Shown piece by piece: positions 33,766-44,729 of a stretch of DNA of 64,000 nucleotides; positions within the stretch are counted from its first letter, which is position 1; each line of letters opens with the position of its first letter. Source of the DNA: Pseudevernia furfuracea (taxonomy: Eukaryota; Ascomycota; Lecanoromycetes; Lecanorales; Parmeliaceae); NCBI GenBank assembly GCA_022315425.1, contig JAIUPT010000017.1, positions 779,694-843,693 on the forward strand. The letters are read 5' to 3'. Both the position numbers and the translations under genes were made by a program. The notes beneath the pieces are model-generated. The model was not told where the DNA came from, did not search any database, and worked only from the letters and a program-made list of their open reading frames with translations.

Positions 33766-34147
33766 TAAGGATGCGATCCCTAGTCATTGTTGTCTTTAAT
33801 GAATGCCTGTCTTAGTACATTTGTTTGTTTTGTCGAAAAGTAGCGAAGTCGATTGGTTGCAGGCCTTGGAATCTGGCATCGCTCTTCAGTGCTCTGAGCG
33901 TATTTTCTTTGGCCGCTAAGTCGATTCACATAAGGGATTAATGGATGTCAGTGAGGTATAGTGGGCGGTATCGGAATTTCTCTTGTCCGATGGTTGCTGA
34001 TGTCATGTTGACATCCCTGAATCGGATGAAAAGAATGGGGCGTTCGTCCATATAATGGGGCAAGGTGACCATCTGCGTCAACGCAACTAGGAGAGTTGCT
34101 ATTTGTTGTTTGAGTGGTGTTGCGGGGTCGACCTTTTCTCCCGTAAT
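33766..34147. other. Intergenic, nothing identified
   Basis: Ordinary composition and no supported gene. Short dyads such as GATGTCATGTTGACATC (34000-34016) are present. Confidence 0.35.
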
Positions 34148-34387
34148 GGGAGGTGGAGCAGGTCGACACGAGATGCTTCATTTTTTATCCTTCGGAGTCC
34201 GGTCTTTTATGCACTACAATCCGATCCCGAATAACTCCATAGATTTGGTTTACGATCGACATCTTGACAAGTTCTTAACAAGTTCTTTCGATCAACCACG
34301 TTCAAATAAAGGGAACCGGATTGTAAAGAAGACCGGAGTCCGAAGCATAAAAAATGAAGCATCTCGTGTCGACCTGCTCCACCTCCC
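34148..34387. mobile_element. Foldback element (240 bp, ~58-76-bp inverted ends)
   Basis: GGGAGGTGGAGCAGGTCGAC at the left and GTCGACCTGCTCCACCTCCC at the right are perfect inverted ends. Pairing continues through ACGAGATGCTTCATTTTTTA and CTCCGGTCTT with two or so mismatches in the first 58 bp. It is non-coding, with no RIP and no clear target duplication. Confidence 0.85.
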
Positions 34388-35175
34388 TTTAAACTAGTGC
34401 CTTCGACCGGCTATCACGATTGAACATCAAACGCCTCTCATGCAGCGTCCCTAACGGGTAGACATACGCTTTTGAGCACATTCAACCTTCCTTTTCAATC
34501 TCTCGTTATTTGACCACAATTCCGTGAAATGAGTAATTGAGCAAGGCCAATCCTGAGATAAAACTCACTCTCGCTTCGGGCACCTGAGAAAGCCAATGAA
34601 GTGAACCTGGGTCAGACCCCGACGGTGGATGATCCGGTTCCACAGATATCGGCTGTTTTTGTGGAGGACAGCTACCTTGTTTTGTGGCTTCACAACAACT
34701 GCCCATCTTATGGGACCAGACCATGAAACTCTATGACTCATTGAAAGGGTGGAGCATATGTGGGACAATTTAAGTTAGGGCATTCAGCCAGCTAACGAAA
34801 GCCTCCATACCGTACATGCCCTGACAAAACTCATTAACTACCACCACGAGCATTATGCGGGCGATGTGCGTGCATCATGAATTCCCATGCATAGTGTGAC
34901 TCGTGAGGGGCCAACTTCCATTATGTAGTCAGCAAGATCTATCTCTCGGCTTGAACTTCTCTTTCGTCGTGTTAAGCTGCCACCAGATCCTTACATAGCC
35001 TGGCATCGCGGGCTTCAATACCTCAAGTCCTCCTTCCTCCTACTCTTATTCTTGAGAAAACTGATTCTTCTCAACGACTCCAGTATTTCTATTAGTCTCA
35101 GGGGGCTCTTCATTGCTTCTCGGCTTTCTATCAAGTGTCTTATCTCTGACTCAGTTGGTCATCGAATTGGCTACC
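34388..35175. other. Upstream region of the carboxylesterase
   Basis: No supported gene. The last ~130 bp is pyrimidine-rich (CTCCTTCCTCCTACTCTTATT), as in fungal core promoters. Regulatory sites cannot be named. Confidence 0.4.
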
Positions 35176-36945
35176 ATGTGGAATACCAAAATTTTATCTC
35201 TCTTTTTATGCCTGCAAACGACGGCGGCCGTTCCCTTCGTCACCAATCACCACACCTGCGTTTCCTACCAAGGCACATCCGCCAACACGGTCGAACAATT
35301 CCAAAACATCCGCTATGCCGAAGACACTTCGGGTGCCAACCGTTTCGCCCCACCAATACCCTATCTTCCGAGGCGTGGCTCGACTGTAAACGCAACAGTC
35401 GGTGGTGATGCGTGCCCTCAGTCGGCGCAACCACTCTCATTTTACCCCTTCTTGTCTTACATCGAGAACATGAGTGAGGATTGTCTGAGTCTACGCATTG
35501 CAAGACCAGCTGATCTACAAAAGCCGCTCCCGGTGATGGTGTGGCTCCATGGAGGTGGCTATGCCACCGGTCAAGTGTACGATCAGGTCTATGAGCCTGT
35601 GGGTCTCGTTCGGGAGTCTGTGGCGAGCGGCGACCCCGTCATATGGGTTGCAACAAACTATCGCGTTGGCATGTTTGGGTTTGCCGCTTCGGAGGCATTA
35701 CAAGATGCAATATCGGAGAACGCTGGCCTAAGGGACCAGAGGGTGGCTTTGCAATGGGTTAAAGATAACATTGCAGCTTTTGGAGGGGATCCAGATAACA
35801 TCACCGTCTATGGCCAGAGCGCAGGGTCCATGAGTTGTGCCTTGCAGATGTCGGCATTTGGAGGCCAGCAGGGAGCAGTGTTCCAGAAGGCCATCATGAT
35901 TTCTGGGGCCATCAATGGTGACTATTCGCCTGGCGGCCCAACCGACAATACTGCTGCCGTAGCCCAATCTCTGAACTGCAGCGGCAATGGCCTCGACTCC
36001 AAGGCAACGCTGGCTTGTCTTAGAGATGTACCACTCGAGATCTTGTTGCCCGCGGCATTAGCACAAGCCAGCAGCGTTGTTCCTCCTGATGGGGTTGGCG
36101 TCTTTCGACCTGTTATTGACGACGATTTCATTCCCCAACCACCATTGAGACTTTTCCTGGAAGGTTCTTTCGTGAAAGGCATCTCTACCATCGCCGCTTG
36201 GACTGCTGATGATGCTAGCATATTTGTTCCCGAATTCGTCAATTCCGACGCCACAGTTGTCGCCTTCTATGGTCGCTCGTTTAGCGGCTCCTCCCTCGAT
36301 AAGCTTCTCTCTCTCTATCCGGTAGAGGACTTCGAAGCCCAGGTTATCGAAGGTCATCATCTCACTGCCCAGTGGTATCGTGCTACTCGCATCTACCGCG
36401 ATCTGAACATGGCCTGTCCGTCGCTCAACATTACGGGCGAAATCTCGCTGCAAAGCAATGTTCCGACTTATCTTTTCGCCGTCAATTCCACTCGTCTCCA
36501 GTCGGTGTGGGACTCCATGAACAAGCCTCAGTGGCAGATTGCCCATGTCTCGGATATACCCTACATCTTCAATCAGGTCATCGAGGGAGCCGATAACAGC
36601 AAATCGGCTATGGACTTCTCGGCACAAGTATGTCGCACCTTGCCCGCCTTTGCAACCTCAGGGGACCCGAGTACTTCTCTGTTCGACTGGCCGGTTGCGT
36701 GGAAGGAGGGTGGAGGGAATGCTACCATTTTCGTGATGGGGGGCCCCTATGGGGCTGGGCCGGCAACGGTGGGACTGAGTCATCGTGCTGTTGCCAATCA
36801 GCCGTGTGCTACTTACGGTCAGAGCATAAGAGATGTCGCGCAATCGCCGTTGGGAGGGAGTCCTTCGGCTAACGATCAGAGGTCGGAGGCTTTGGCACAG
36901 GAAAGGTTGGTGGAGAGGTGTGCTTTTATTGACTCAGTTGCCTAG
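35176..36945 (+). CDS. Secreted type-B carboxylesterase/lipase (589 aa)
   Basis: Single-exon gene of the carboxylesterase type B (cholinesterase-like) alpha/beta-hydrolase family. It hydrolyses ester bonds of an unknown substrate outside the cell. The first ATG of the frame (35176) gives a signal peptide, KILSLFLCLQTTAAVP. Motifs: EDCLSLRIARP; oxyanion loop HGGGY from residue 125; nucleophile elbow GQSAGS with Ser215; acidic region TADDASIF near residue 345; catalytic His457 in AHVSDIPYIF. There are several N-glycosylation sequons (NMS, NCS, NAT, NIT, NST) and conserved cysteines. Length is normal for the family. No stops or RIP. A short TGAG tandem follows the stop. An upstream extension of the frame has no ATG. 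Confidence 0.93.
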   Translation: MWNTKILSLFLCLQTTAAVPFVTNHHTCVSYQGTSANTVEQFQNIRYAEDTSGANRFAPPIPYLPRRGSTVNATVGGDACPQSAQPLSFYPFLSYIENMSEDCLSLRIARPADLQKPLPVMVWLHGGGYATGQVYDQVYEPVGLVRESVASGDPVIWVATNYRVGMFGFAASEALQDAISENAGLRDQRVALQWVKDNIAAFGGDPDNITVYGQSAGSMSCALQMSAFGGQQGAVFQKAIMISGAINGDYSPGGPTDNTAAVAQSLNCSGNGLDSKATLACLRDVPLEILLPAALAQASSVVPPDGVGVFRPVIDDDFIPQPPLRLFLEGSFVKGISTIAAWTADDASIFVPEFVNSDATVVAFYGRSFSGSSLDKLLSLYPVEDFEAQVIEGHHLTAQWYRATRIYRDLNMACPSLNITGEISLQSNVPTYLFAVNSTRLQSVWDSMNKPQWQIAHVSDIPYIFNQVIEGADNSKSAMDFSAQVCRTLPAFATSGDPSTSLFDWPVAWKEGGGNATIFVMGGPYGAGPATVGLSHRAVANQPCATYGQSIRDVAQSPLGGSPSANDQRSEALAQERLVERCAFIDSVA

Positions 36946-37872
36946 TGAGTGAGTGAGTGAGTTGAGTCGTTGCTGCGTACTGATTGGTTGTCTGCCGTGT
37001 TTCGGTTACTATCACTTGTGGTATAAAAATGCTGCGTGGAGCGGTCTTTGCTTCGCTTGATATTTCGGCGAAATGGCCTCGGAAAGGATCCTCGTGGCTT
37101 TGCCCCTGTCGCATAGATTGCTAGCGATTCAAGCGAGGGCAACGGGCCGATTTCCGAACGCTCTTATATAGTTAGTCGAGGTCCATGGCCACTCTCCATG
37201 TTTTTCTTCTTCATGTTCTCAGGTAGTCAATAAAGTCTCTAATAATGGGTAAAGGTACCTCCGTACAGGAATACCTGTGTAAACTGATAACAACATTCCC
37301 TATAACAAAAGGAATAAGCAAAGGCGACACTAGTGGAATGTTGAGAACTTGCTTTACATTTGCAGATATCGGGGCTAAAGCTTCAGTCAGCGTTCATCCT
37401 TCTTGCAACCCCTGGATCTCCTCATAAGCAGCCCCAGTCCGCTCCTCGCTGTCTTCTAAAATCAAGACATTCATCTTGAGATCTTCCCTGAGTGCGCCTA
37501 CCACAGAACATCTCTCTATTCTAATCATTACGATTTCCAGCATCCAGCAGGGATAATGGCTTCCTCACGGCATCTCTTAGTCGCAATAGAATTGACGGCC
37601 GTATTTTTGCAGCAGCGTTGAAGTCCGATTGATGCTCTCTCACGAACTTCGCAAAAGGAATCGACTCGTATAGACTCGGGGTATCGTGTCTGTCACTACG
37701 CAATCAGGGTTCCGGATTGCTGACCTTTCCCGGCACAAGAGTCTCAAAACCCTTTCGGTCATATTCTGCTAAAGTACGACGAAATAATCTGGCCGATTGA
37801 CTCAAATAGCGAGCTGAGCTCCACAATGCCAGAGCGGAGAAGCAGAACGAGTAAACGCACTGCATTCGAAGC
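36946..37872. other. Intergenic with an unidentified minus-strand frame
   Basis: Between about 37830 and 37520 a minus frame reads protein-like words (RLFRRTLAEYDRKGFETLVP, FAKFVREHQSDFNAAAKIRP) with one TGA between them. The plus strand is also partly open. I do not recognise either. It could be the remains of an uncharacterised gene. Confidence 0.3.
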
Positions 37873-38640
37873 ATGGTAGAACTCGAACTCGATGAAGAAA
37901 AATCTCTAAACTACAACGAAAACCCCTTGACCTGGCCCCAGACCAAAAAAATGTCTCTCTCAATCATTATCATCATGACATCGGCGACAATGGTATACTA
38001 CTTAGGTGCACACATCGCTTTCATTCTCGCTATCGTAGAATATTATCATAACTCTCAACTCGCATCAATATCTGGCGTGTCTTTCTTTCTCCTCGGCTTT
38101 GTAATCGGTTCACTCTTTTTCGTATCACTATCGGAAATGTTCGGTCGGAGACTTATCATTAGAGTGAATCTGCTGCTGTTTATCATCTCGAATGTCGGCT
38201 GCGCGTTGGCTCCAAATATTCAGACTCTGCTGGCCTTTCGCCTTTTAGGGAGGCTGTTAGGTGCACCCACAGGTTTGCGCCGCAATTGTCTTGAGACCAA
38301 AGTTCTTGGCTCCCAGAATGACGGCTAAGATCTCGTCCAGTTACGAACACGGCGGGCTCGCTGACAGATATGTGGCCGCCGAGCGAGCGGGCAGTCTCAC
38401 TGGTGCTGTTTACGGCTGCGAGTTACCTGGCATTTGTGATAGGTCCGATATGTGGTGGGCCTTTGACACAATATGCATTCTGGCAATGGTAATAGAGCGG
38501 AACATTTTTTACCATCATTTGCCTCTCGTTGCGACCGAAACGAATACAGAGGAAAGCAAATGGGACGCTGAGAAGGCAGCATATTTATGGCCATGCCCCC
38601 ACCAAAGAAAGACCCTCTATGACAATGCTATGACGATGTG
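37873..38640 (+). pseudogene. DHA1-type MFS transporter, N-terminal fragment with frameshifts
   Basis: ATG at 37873 and an intact start: NPLTWPQTKK, then TM1 (SLSIIIIMTSATMVYYLGAH), TM2 (SGVSFFLLGFVIGSLFFVSL) and the SEMFGRRLIIRV loop signature of drug:H+ antiporters. TM3-TM4 follow (LLFIISNVGCALAPNIQTLL, FRLLGRLLGAP). Near 38265 the frame is lost; GGLADRYVAAERA continues in another frame, and LFTAASYLAFVIGPICGGPL in a third. It then stops. Helices 7-12 are absent. Inactive. Confidence 0.75.
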
Positions 38641-38649
38641 CCCATGACG

Positions 38650-40464
38650 GTGATACCAAGCAGGGTCGATATATGCGATAGCCGCGATTTCCTATCACCT
38701 ACGTGGATTAGGCGCTAAATGTGAATCATCAGTGGCCGTTTTAGACGTGTTTGGAACCCTTTACGAATGCTCTTTCACCTCGCTGTCGTGCTGCTTTTTG
38801 AATTTCTAGAAGCCCTTTTCATGGGGTTAGCTGATGAAATAACTTTGCTCTCTGATTGACAAAGATAGCGCTAAGTTTCACGTAGTTGAAATTTTTCTTG
38901 TGGTCATTATGAATATCAAAAGGGCCCGCAGCTCTCTCGATCTTTCGTCTTCAGTCTTTTCTTATTCAAGCTTCATCGAACATCTTCAGCGATGTCTATC
39001 AGAGGCACTGTTGAGTCTTATGAATCTGATTATGATCATCAACTCCTCGAGCAGTCGAAAGAGAATAAAATCCTTAAGTTAAATCGCTTCAAAGTATCCT
39101 CGAGGCTTATTCGTTCTATGCGCAAAACTTGAGACAGATGCGTATTTATATTGTCGATACACGAACGCTATGACTGATAAGTATCTCAGGTTTTGCCGTG
39201 AGATATTGAAATCAGATGTCGACTAGATTAAGCGTCTTCGAATTATTCGGCTTCGAGATATTCAAGTTTATATGCGATGACTATTAAACACTTCGAATAT
39301 ACAGAGACTGAGCGCAATGAAGTCGCGAATAAAGAGTTGATTAATAATATATAGAGACGAAGTGAGACACCTGCTTAACATTCATATGAGGTTTCAAATG
39401 AACACGATAGTTTCACTTTAGATCTTTGTCTTTGTGAACTACAGCAGCTAGTATTATTCTATTTAGTATTATAATATAACACTAAAGAACGACTTCAAGT
39501 TGAATGCGAAGTCGACTCTTAAAGAATCTATTAACGTTGACGATCTTTATCATCTTCTCAAATTTCGATAAACGCGAAATACGCATATTTATCTTATCGA
39601 GCGACAACGCGTTTAATAAGCACTTATTATTCTTTTAATAACGCTTATAACTATGCGATTAGACGCTATTATCGAAAGCAGCTCTTATTATGAAATCAAC
39701 GAAGCTCTCCTCTATAGAATCGTGACGTTATATCTTGTCAGAGATCTCTTAGAGTCAAATTAGATAGTGCTTCTCATAAAAGTCACAGTAAGACTATAAA
39801 AAGGCTATCGAGAAAAAGAGAAATCGTAAGTGTCATAAACGAGTAAGAATACTATCTGTCAATTTATTTTCTGAATTAAGTATTATCTTCGTATTTTATG
39901 AATACGATTGTCTCGTCTTTTATTCTATTCTTCACTTTCTTAGTCTAGCGTTTATTGATAACGTATTCGATTTAAAATGCATTTAGTGTGTTAAAGATAT
40001 CTATCGTCACACGATATCGAAATTTAAAGAATTCACATTATTAAAATAAAATAAATCGTGACTAACTCGTTCTATCTTTCGAAGAGCGTGTATAATAGAA
40101 TCTGAACTTGTCACGTCTGTAATTAAGATCTTATCGTATAATTCTTTTGCATCTTAGATAAAAGCTCTCGATCAAGAAATAGATTTTCGAACTAATTTGA
40201 ATCTCTACGCTTTTCGTCGTGAGATAGCTTAAGTGATGAATAATAAGATCTTTTCTTTTATTAATCGTTGACAGCTATTAATATTAAAGACAGAGATCGC
40301 TATCTCTGTCGAACGAAATCAGATCATGAAATACTTTCGATCGAATATTTACGAGAAATACTATCAAAATAGAATCGTTAATATTGATATTGCGACGTTA
40401 GTGTCCTTAATTCGCACGTGACAAAGACTCAACTGGGCAACATGAGGCTATACAGAACTCGTAG
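38650..40464. other. Partly RIP-mutated DNA, no gene named
   Basis: AT-shifted with coding-like texture. From 38992 a plus frame reads SIRGTVESYESDYDHQLLEQ and further fragments between stops. It is probably a decayed gene or transposon frame. I cannot identify it. Confidence 0.4.
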
Positions 40465-40835
40465 ATGTGATTGGGCCGTTCAACGCCAGGATTCTGAGCC
40501 AACAGAGGCCTGAGCAGGCGTGTTCTCGTACCCCAGCGCTAGAAAAACTCCCATGCTTGTAGAAGCATAGACCTGGAGTGAAAAACGAAGCTATATACAT
40601 GTAGAAACGCCGTGAATACATGTAAAAACAGGTGTGGGTGGGCGGGACGAAAGAATGCTATTGCTCTGAAAGAGATCAATTCGAATGAAGAGCCAAACGC
40701 AGGTGGAATGCAGCTACTTATGCTGCTTTCAAATAAGACCTGTCCCCTGTAAAGGACACGTCTATCAAATCCATAAATAGCATGCAACCAACATGCTATA
40801 CGCGAGTGCGAGATTAAGGCTCACTAACCCCCTGT
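40465..40835. repeat. Dispersed duplicate R2 (partner 19112-19470)
   Basis: Same order of matching words as R1, including TGTGATTGGGCCGTTC, AACTCCCATGCTTG, GACACGTC and a GCGAG/GCGATT end. It contains a local insertion with ACATGTA repeats at 40597-40625. No transporter coding sequence follows; RIP-like DNA begins at 40860. Confidence 0.7.
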
Positions 40836-41179
40836 CAAGCCGGGTCAAACTATTCTCAAAACGTCATCGAGAAGTTTCCTTCTAGAATTCGTCGATTATA
40901 TCGATCTCGATCGCGACTCACGAATATTATAGACGCTAAATTAAAAAGAGAAAGATATCTTGCTTATTAATCTCGAGCTTATTTAAATAATTATAAAGAT
41001 AAACGACTATCGCGTTAGCGTCTCTAGATAAGTCTTCTGTGACTTAATAGATTCTAAGAAACGTACGTCGAAGTAAAGATATCTTCGAAATATTTAGATT
41101 AATCGACTAGTATTACGTAAGAGACTTCTAAGATAAGCGATAACAAAGAAACGACGTGAATTTTTTATCAACGTCGATA

Positions 41180-41222
41180 ACGTGCTTAATCGGTCAACGA
41201 GAATGACTGGTCTTCGAGAATC
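41180..41222 (+). repeat. Left terminal inverted repeat of the Fot1-like element
   Basis: About 43 bp; pairs with 43477-43519. Confidence 0.9.
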
Positions 41223-41390
41223 TTAGTAAGCACATCAAAAATCTAGCGATCTAATCGTATGTAGCATAGATTTGTCAGCAAGGGTCTTTCTGCAAAACAA
41301 TAAATCAATATTCGAATATCTACCTCGCTACCCCTTCTCCCCTCACTTCTAGCTAATATCTTTGCCCAATTGACTTATTCTTCTGTCGTC

Positions 41391-43214
41391 ATGACTCATA
41401 AAAAGTCTTCTAAGTCTGATACGGTAGATATTCGAAAGGCTAAAGCTTTAGAGCAGTGGCGAAAAGATCCTATTAAGAAAATCACCGAACTCGCTGCTCA
41501 ATTCGATGTCTCTAAATTCTTATTATATGCTAGTACTCGTGGTCGAAAGAGTCGTGTGGAAGCAGCAGAGTCTCAAAAGCATTTCACTAAAGAGGAGGAA
41601 GATGTTCTAGCTGGCTGGTGTATCAAATTAATCGAATGGGGACATTCATCAAGAGTGGACGCCCTTCGTACCATGGTCTCAGGCCTTCTACAAGTCAAAA
41701 CGGAGGACTCAAATACACATGTAGGCAAACGATGGACGGAGCGGTTTCTGAAACGCAATGGGCAATTGGCAACTGCGTATAGTAGAGCATTGGACAACAA
41801 TCGAGCAAAGGCCACACATCCCGAAACAATTCGTCGCTGGTTTAGTCTCTTAATCAGCGTGCTTACCGAATATGAGATTCTTCTAGAAAACATATACAAT
41901 TTCGATGAGAAAGGTGTTCTTATGGGCATGGCCTCGGGGGCGAAAGTCATTATAAAAATCAAAGACAAACGTCGCTTCAAAACTCAGCCAGGGAATCGAG
42001 AGTTAGTCACGATTATTGAGGCTGTCAACTCTATGGGCTGGGCCATTTCACCAACTCTGGTCTTTAAGGCCAAGCATCAACAAAGCAGCTGGTGGGAACA
42101 GAACCTTGTACATGGTACGAAGATCGCTGTTAGTTCACGAGGCTGGACGGATTCAGAGCTTGCTGTGGAGTGGTTAACGGAAGTCTTTGATCTCTCTATC
42201 AAAGAAGTAACACACGGCACCACATATCGACTGTTAGTTCTCGATGACCATGACAGTCATATTACATGACAATTTATTATGGCCTGTCACGCTCGAAAGA
42301 TTCTTCCTTTGTGTCTACCTCCTTATACAATACATCTTTTATAGCCTCTCGATGTTATAATCTTTGAGCCTCTACAGAAAGCATACGGTGATCTCGTTAC
42401 TCAGAAATGCGAGAATGGTATAGACTCTATCAACAAAGACCTGTTTATTGATCTTTACACTCAAGCACGAGAGCAATCCTTTCGACCTGAAGTCATTCAA
42501 GCCGGCTTTAGAGCTACGGGTCTAGTATCACTAGATCCTCAACAGGTCTATAAGCGACTGCCTCAGGAAGAGCGATCCACGACTCCGGAGCTACCAGAGT
42601 TATCTAGGAATTCTTCCTCAAAGACTTCGAAAACAACTCAGCAATTACGACTGCAAGTCGAGCAATATGGGAGTCTCGAGACACGAAGTCCACTACTTCG
42701 TAAACTGGAAAAGAGATTTGCTAAGCTTCACGCTGACAATATTCTTTTGAACCAGCAGAATCGGCTACTTTTTAGCGAGAATCGAGTCAGAAAAATCAAG
42801 TCCAGCTCTCGAAGATTAATGTCAAATGACGGTCGTCTCATGACTAAAGAGGCAGCACTTATACAACAAAAAACGGCCTTCAATAAGAAACGAGATCAAA
42901 TACAAAAGACACGATTTCGAATGACTAAGAAGAAATATCAGAAGTATCTACGACAGAAGAATGCTTATCGAAAAACACTCTCAAAGCACAAATTCATCAT
43001 TTTGAACTATAAGCCAGTACAGTCAGAAACGCATCATGATTCTTCTGACGAGACAACTAATTCGGAGAAGGATTTGAATCATTTGATGAGTACTTCTAAC
43101 GTGTATCAAGGATCTTCAGACATTGAGTTGAAGGCCTCTGACGAGGACATGAATGAGGCCAGTGACGAGGACATGAATGAGGTCAATGACGAGGAGAAGG
43201 ATGAGGCTGATTGA
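41391..43214 (+). pseudogene. Fot1/pogo transposase (DDD), two nonsense mutations
   Basis: A single frame of 608 codons from ATG 41391. It has an N-terminal Psq-type helix-turn-helix (KKITELAAQFDVSKFLLYAS), a CENP-B/Tc5 type DNA-binding part (FTKEEEDVLAGWCIKLIEWG, WTERFLKRN) and then the DDE_1 catalytic core: D172 in NFDEKG, D285 in LLVLDDHDSH and D321 in PLDVIIFEPLQKAYG. The C-terminal region is basic (RKLEKRFAKLHADN, coiled) with an acidic tail containing a twice-repeated DEDMNEASDEDMNE-like unit. TGA at 42267 and TAG at 42342 interrupt it. The TAG stands where family members have Gln just before PLD, fitting CAG-to-TAG; the TGA fits CGA-to-TGA. Otherwise the frame is undamaged. Confidence 0.88.
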
Positions 43215-43476
43215 GGAGAAATTGGATGGTGACAACGTTATTTCAGATAGTTTTTAGGCTACGCTCTCTATATCGTAGCAAGGTGCTCTCTAGGATACTC
43301 AATTGACTGTTTTATGACCTACTGGAAGGCCTATTAGAAGGCCTATTTGAATGTTTTTTAGCTACTACATTACTGGAGAAGACTTTGGAAAAAGGCCTAC
43401 AGTGGCGGTGTTATTCTGGAGAACGCTTGCGGTAGCCCTATCAATATTGGCCAATCATCTCCATGCCCTAGCCCTA

Positions 43477-43519
43477 CATTCTCGAAGGCCAGTTATTCTC
43501 GTTGACCGATCAAGCACGT
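43477..43519 (-). repeat. Right terminal inverted repeat of the Fot1-like element
   Basis: About 43 bp; pairs with 41180-41222 with three transition differences. Confidence 0.9.
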
Positions 43520-43529
43520 TAATTAAGAT

Positions 43530-44729
43530 ATTCATTAAAGTCGACTTGATATATCGATCACATATAACACGTTCGCATTACTTTATTACTTGTTATTAAG
43601 AACAAATCTAATCGAGATATTCAGTTAACAGAATTTCGAAAATACTCGATTATACGAGAGCAATCGTCGTCGAGATGCGCTATTACATCTTATTAAGCTT
43701 TGTTAAATGCGTGAATCGCACTCTAAGAATCTCGCGTCAAAGTTGAAATAAAAATCGAATATTTCTATATAAGACGAGAATTCGCGATCGAAGAATATCG
43801 TGATAAAAGACGATTTTCGCGATATAAAGAAGATCTTTAAGAATATGAAGTTGATATCTCTAAGATTATCAAGCACTATGTGTCTATTTTATCTTAATAA
43901 TAGCGAGCAAAGCTTTACTACGCGAATCGCGTCTTTTCGAAGATACGTTAATAATCTATATCTAAGTTACTATAATTAAAACGTATTAATTATGTGTTCT
44001 TATTCGTCATGTGACGTTTCTCTTTAAAACGTTAATCTTTTTAAGAATTACGCTGTTACTATACATAATATGCTTCTTTCGAAGTGAAATATGAATCGCG
44101 CGCTTGAAAAAAAGAGAAGAACTAATAATACGTAGAACTATTAATATTACTTTAGTATAAAATACTAAAAGATAACAATAAGTAGTTAACTAAACTGCTT
44201 TTCTTATATTTAATATTTGTCTAATATCAGATTTTCTTAGATAACGATACGAGATTTTATCGTTTCTTTCTCGATATAACGCTATAAGCATATAAGCTTA
44301 AATGAACTTATAAGATTATTCAGATATATCTATCGATTAGATCGCTTGACTCAGATAACAGTGATAGTGTCTCGATAAAGACTTACTTAGATTCTTTTTT
44401 TATAGATCAAACTTCTTATATACTTATAACAAGATATATACTTCATCGATAATATTAATTAGATGATAATAATATATTATTAAGAAGCTATCACATACTC
44501 TCACATATATAGTGTTAACACTTATTACGATTAAGAATATTACTCAACGTTTCACTGCAATAAGCATTATTGTCGATATGAATTTGAATAAATCTTTAGA
44601 CACGATAAGCTGATCTTAATTCTAGACGTATACGAGCGACAAAGCTCTTTATAACATAACTAAGTGATAAACGTATAGTAGAATTAAGCTATCTACGAAT
44701 ATTAAAGAATTTAATAGAATCTCATATTA
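43530..44729. repeat. AT-rich RIP-mutated DNA, probably 5' part of a LINE
   Basis: Heavily mutated, with no readable frame. Its position directly upstream of the readable LINE end makes a decayed reverse-transcriptase region likely. Confidence 0.4.

Larger units (their letters stand above)
41180..43519 (+). mobile_element. Fot1/pogo-like DNA transposon (2340 bp, TA duplication)
   Basis: Terminal inverted repeats of about 43 bp: left 41180-41222 (starting ACGTGCTTAATCGGTCAACG) and right 43477-43519 (inverted, ACGTGCTTGATCGGTCAACG). They differ at only three places, all transitions. TA flanks both sides (41178-41179 and 43520-43521), the target of Tc1/mariner-pogo elements. One long reading frame, the transposase, fills the inside. 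Confidence 0.92.
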
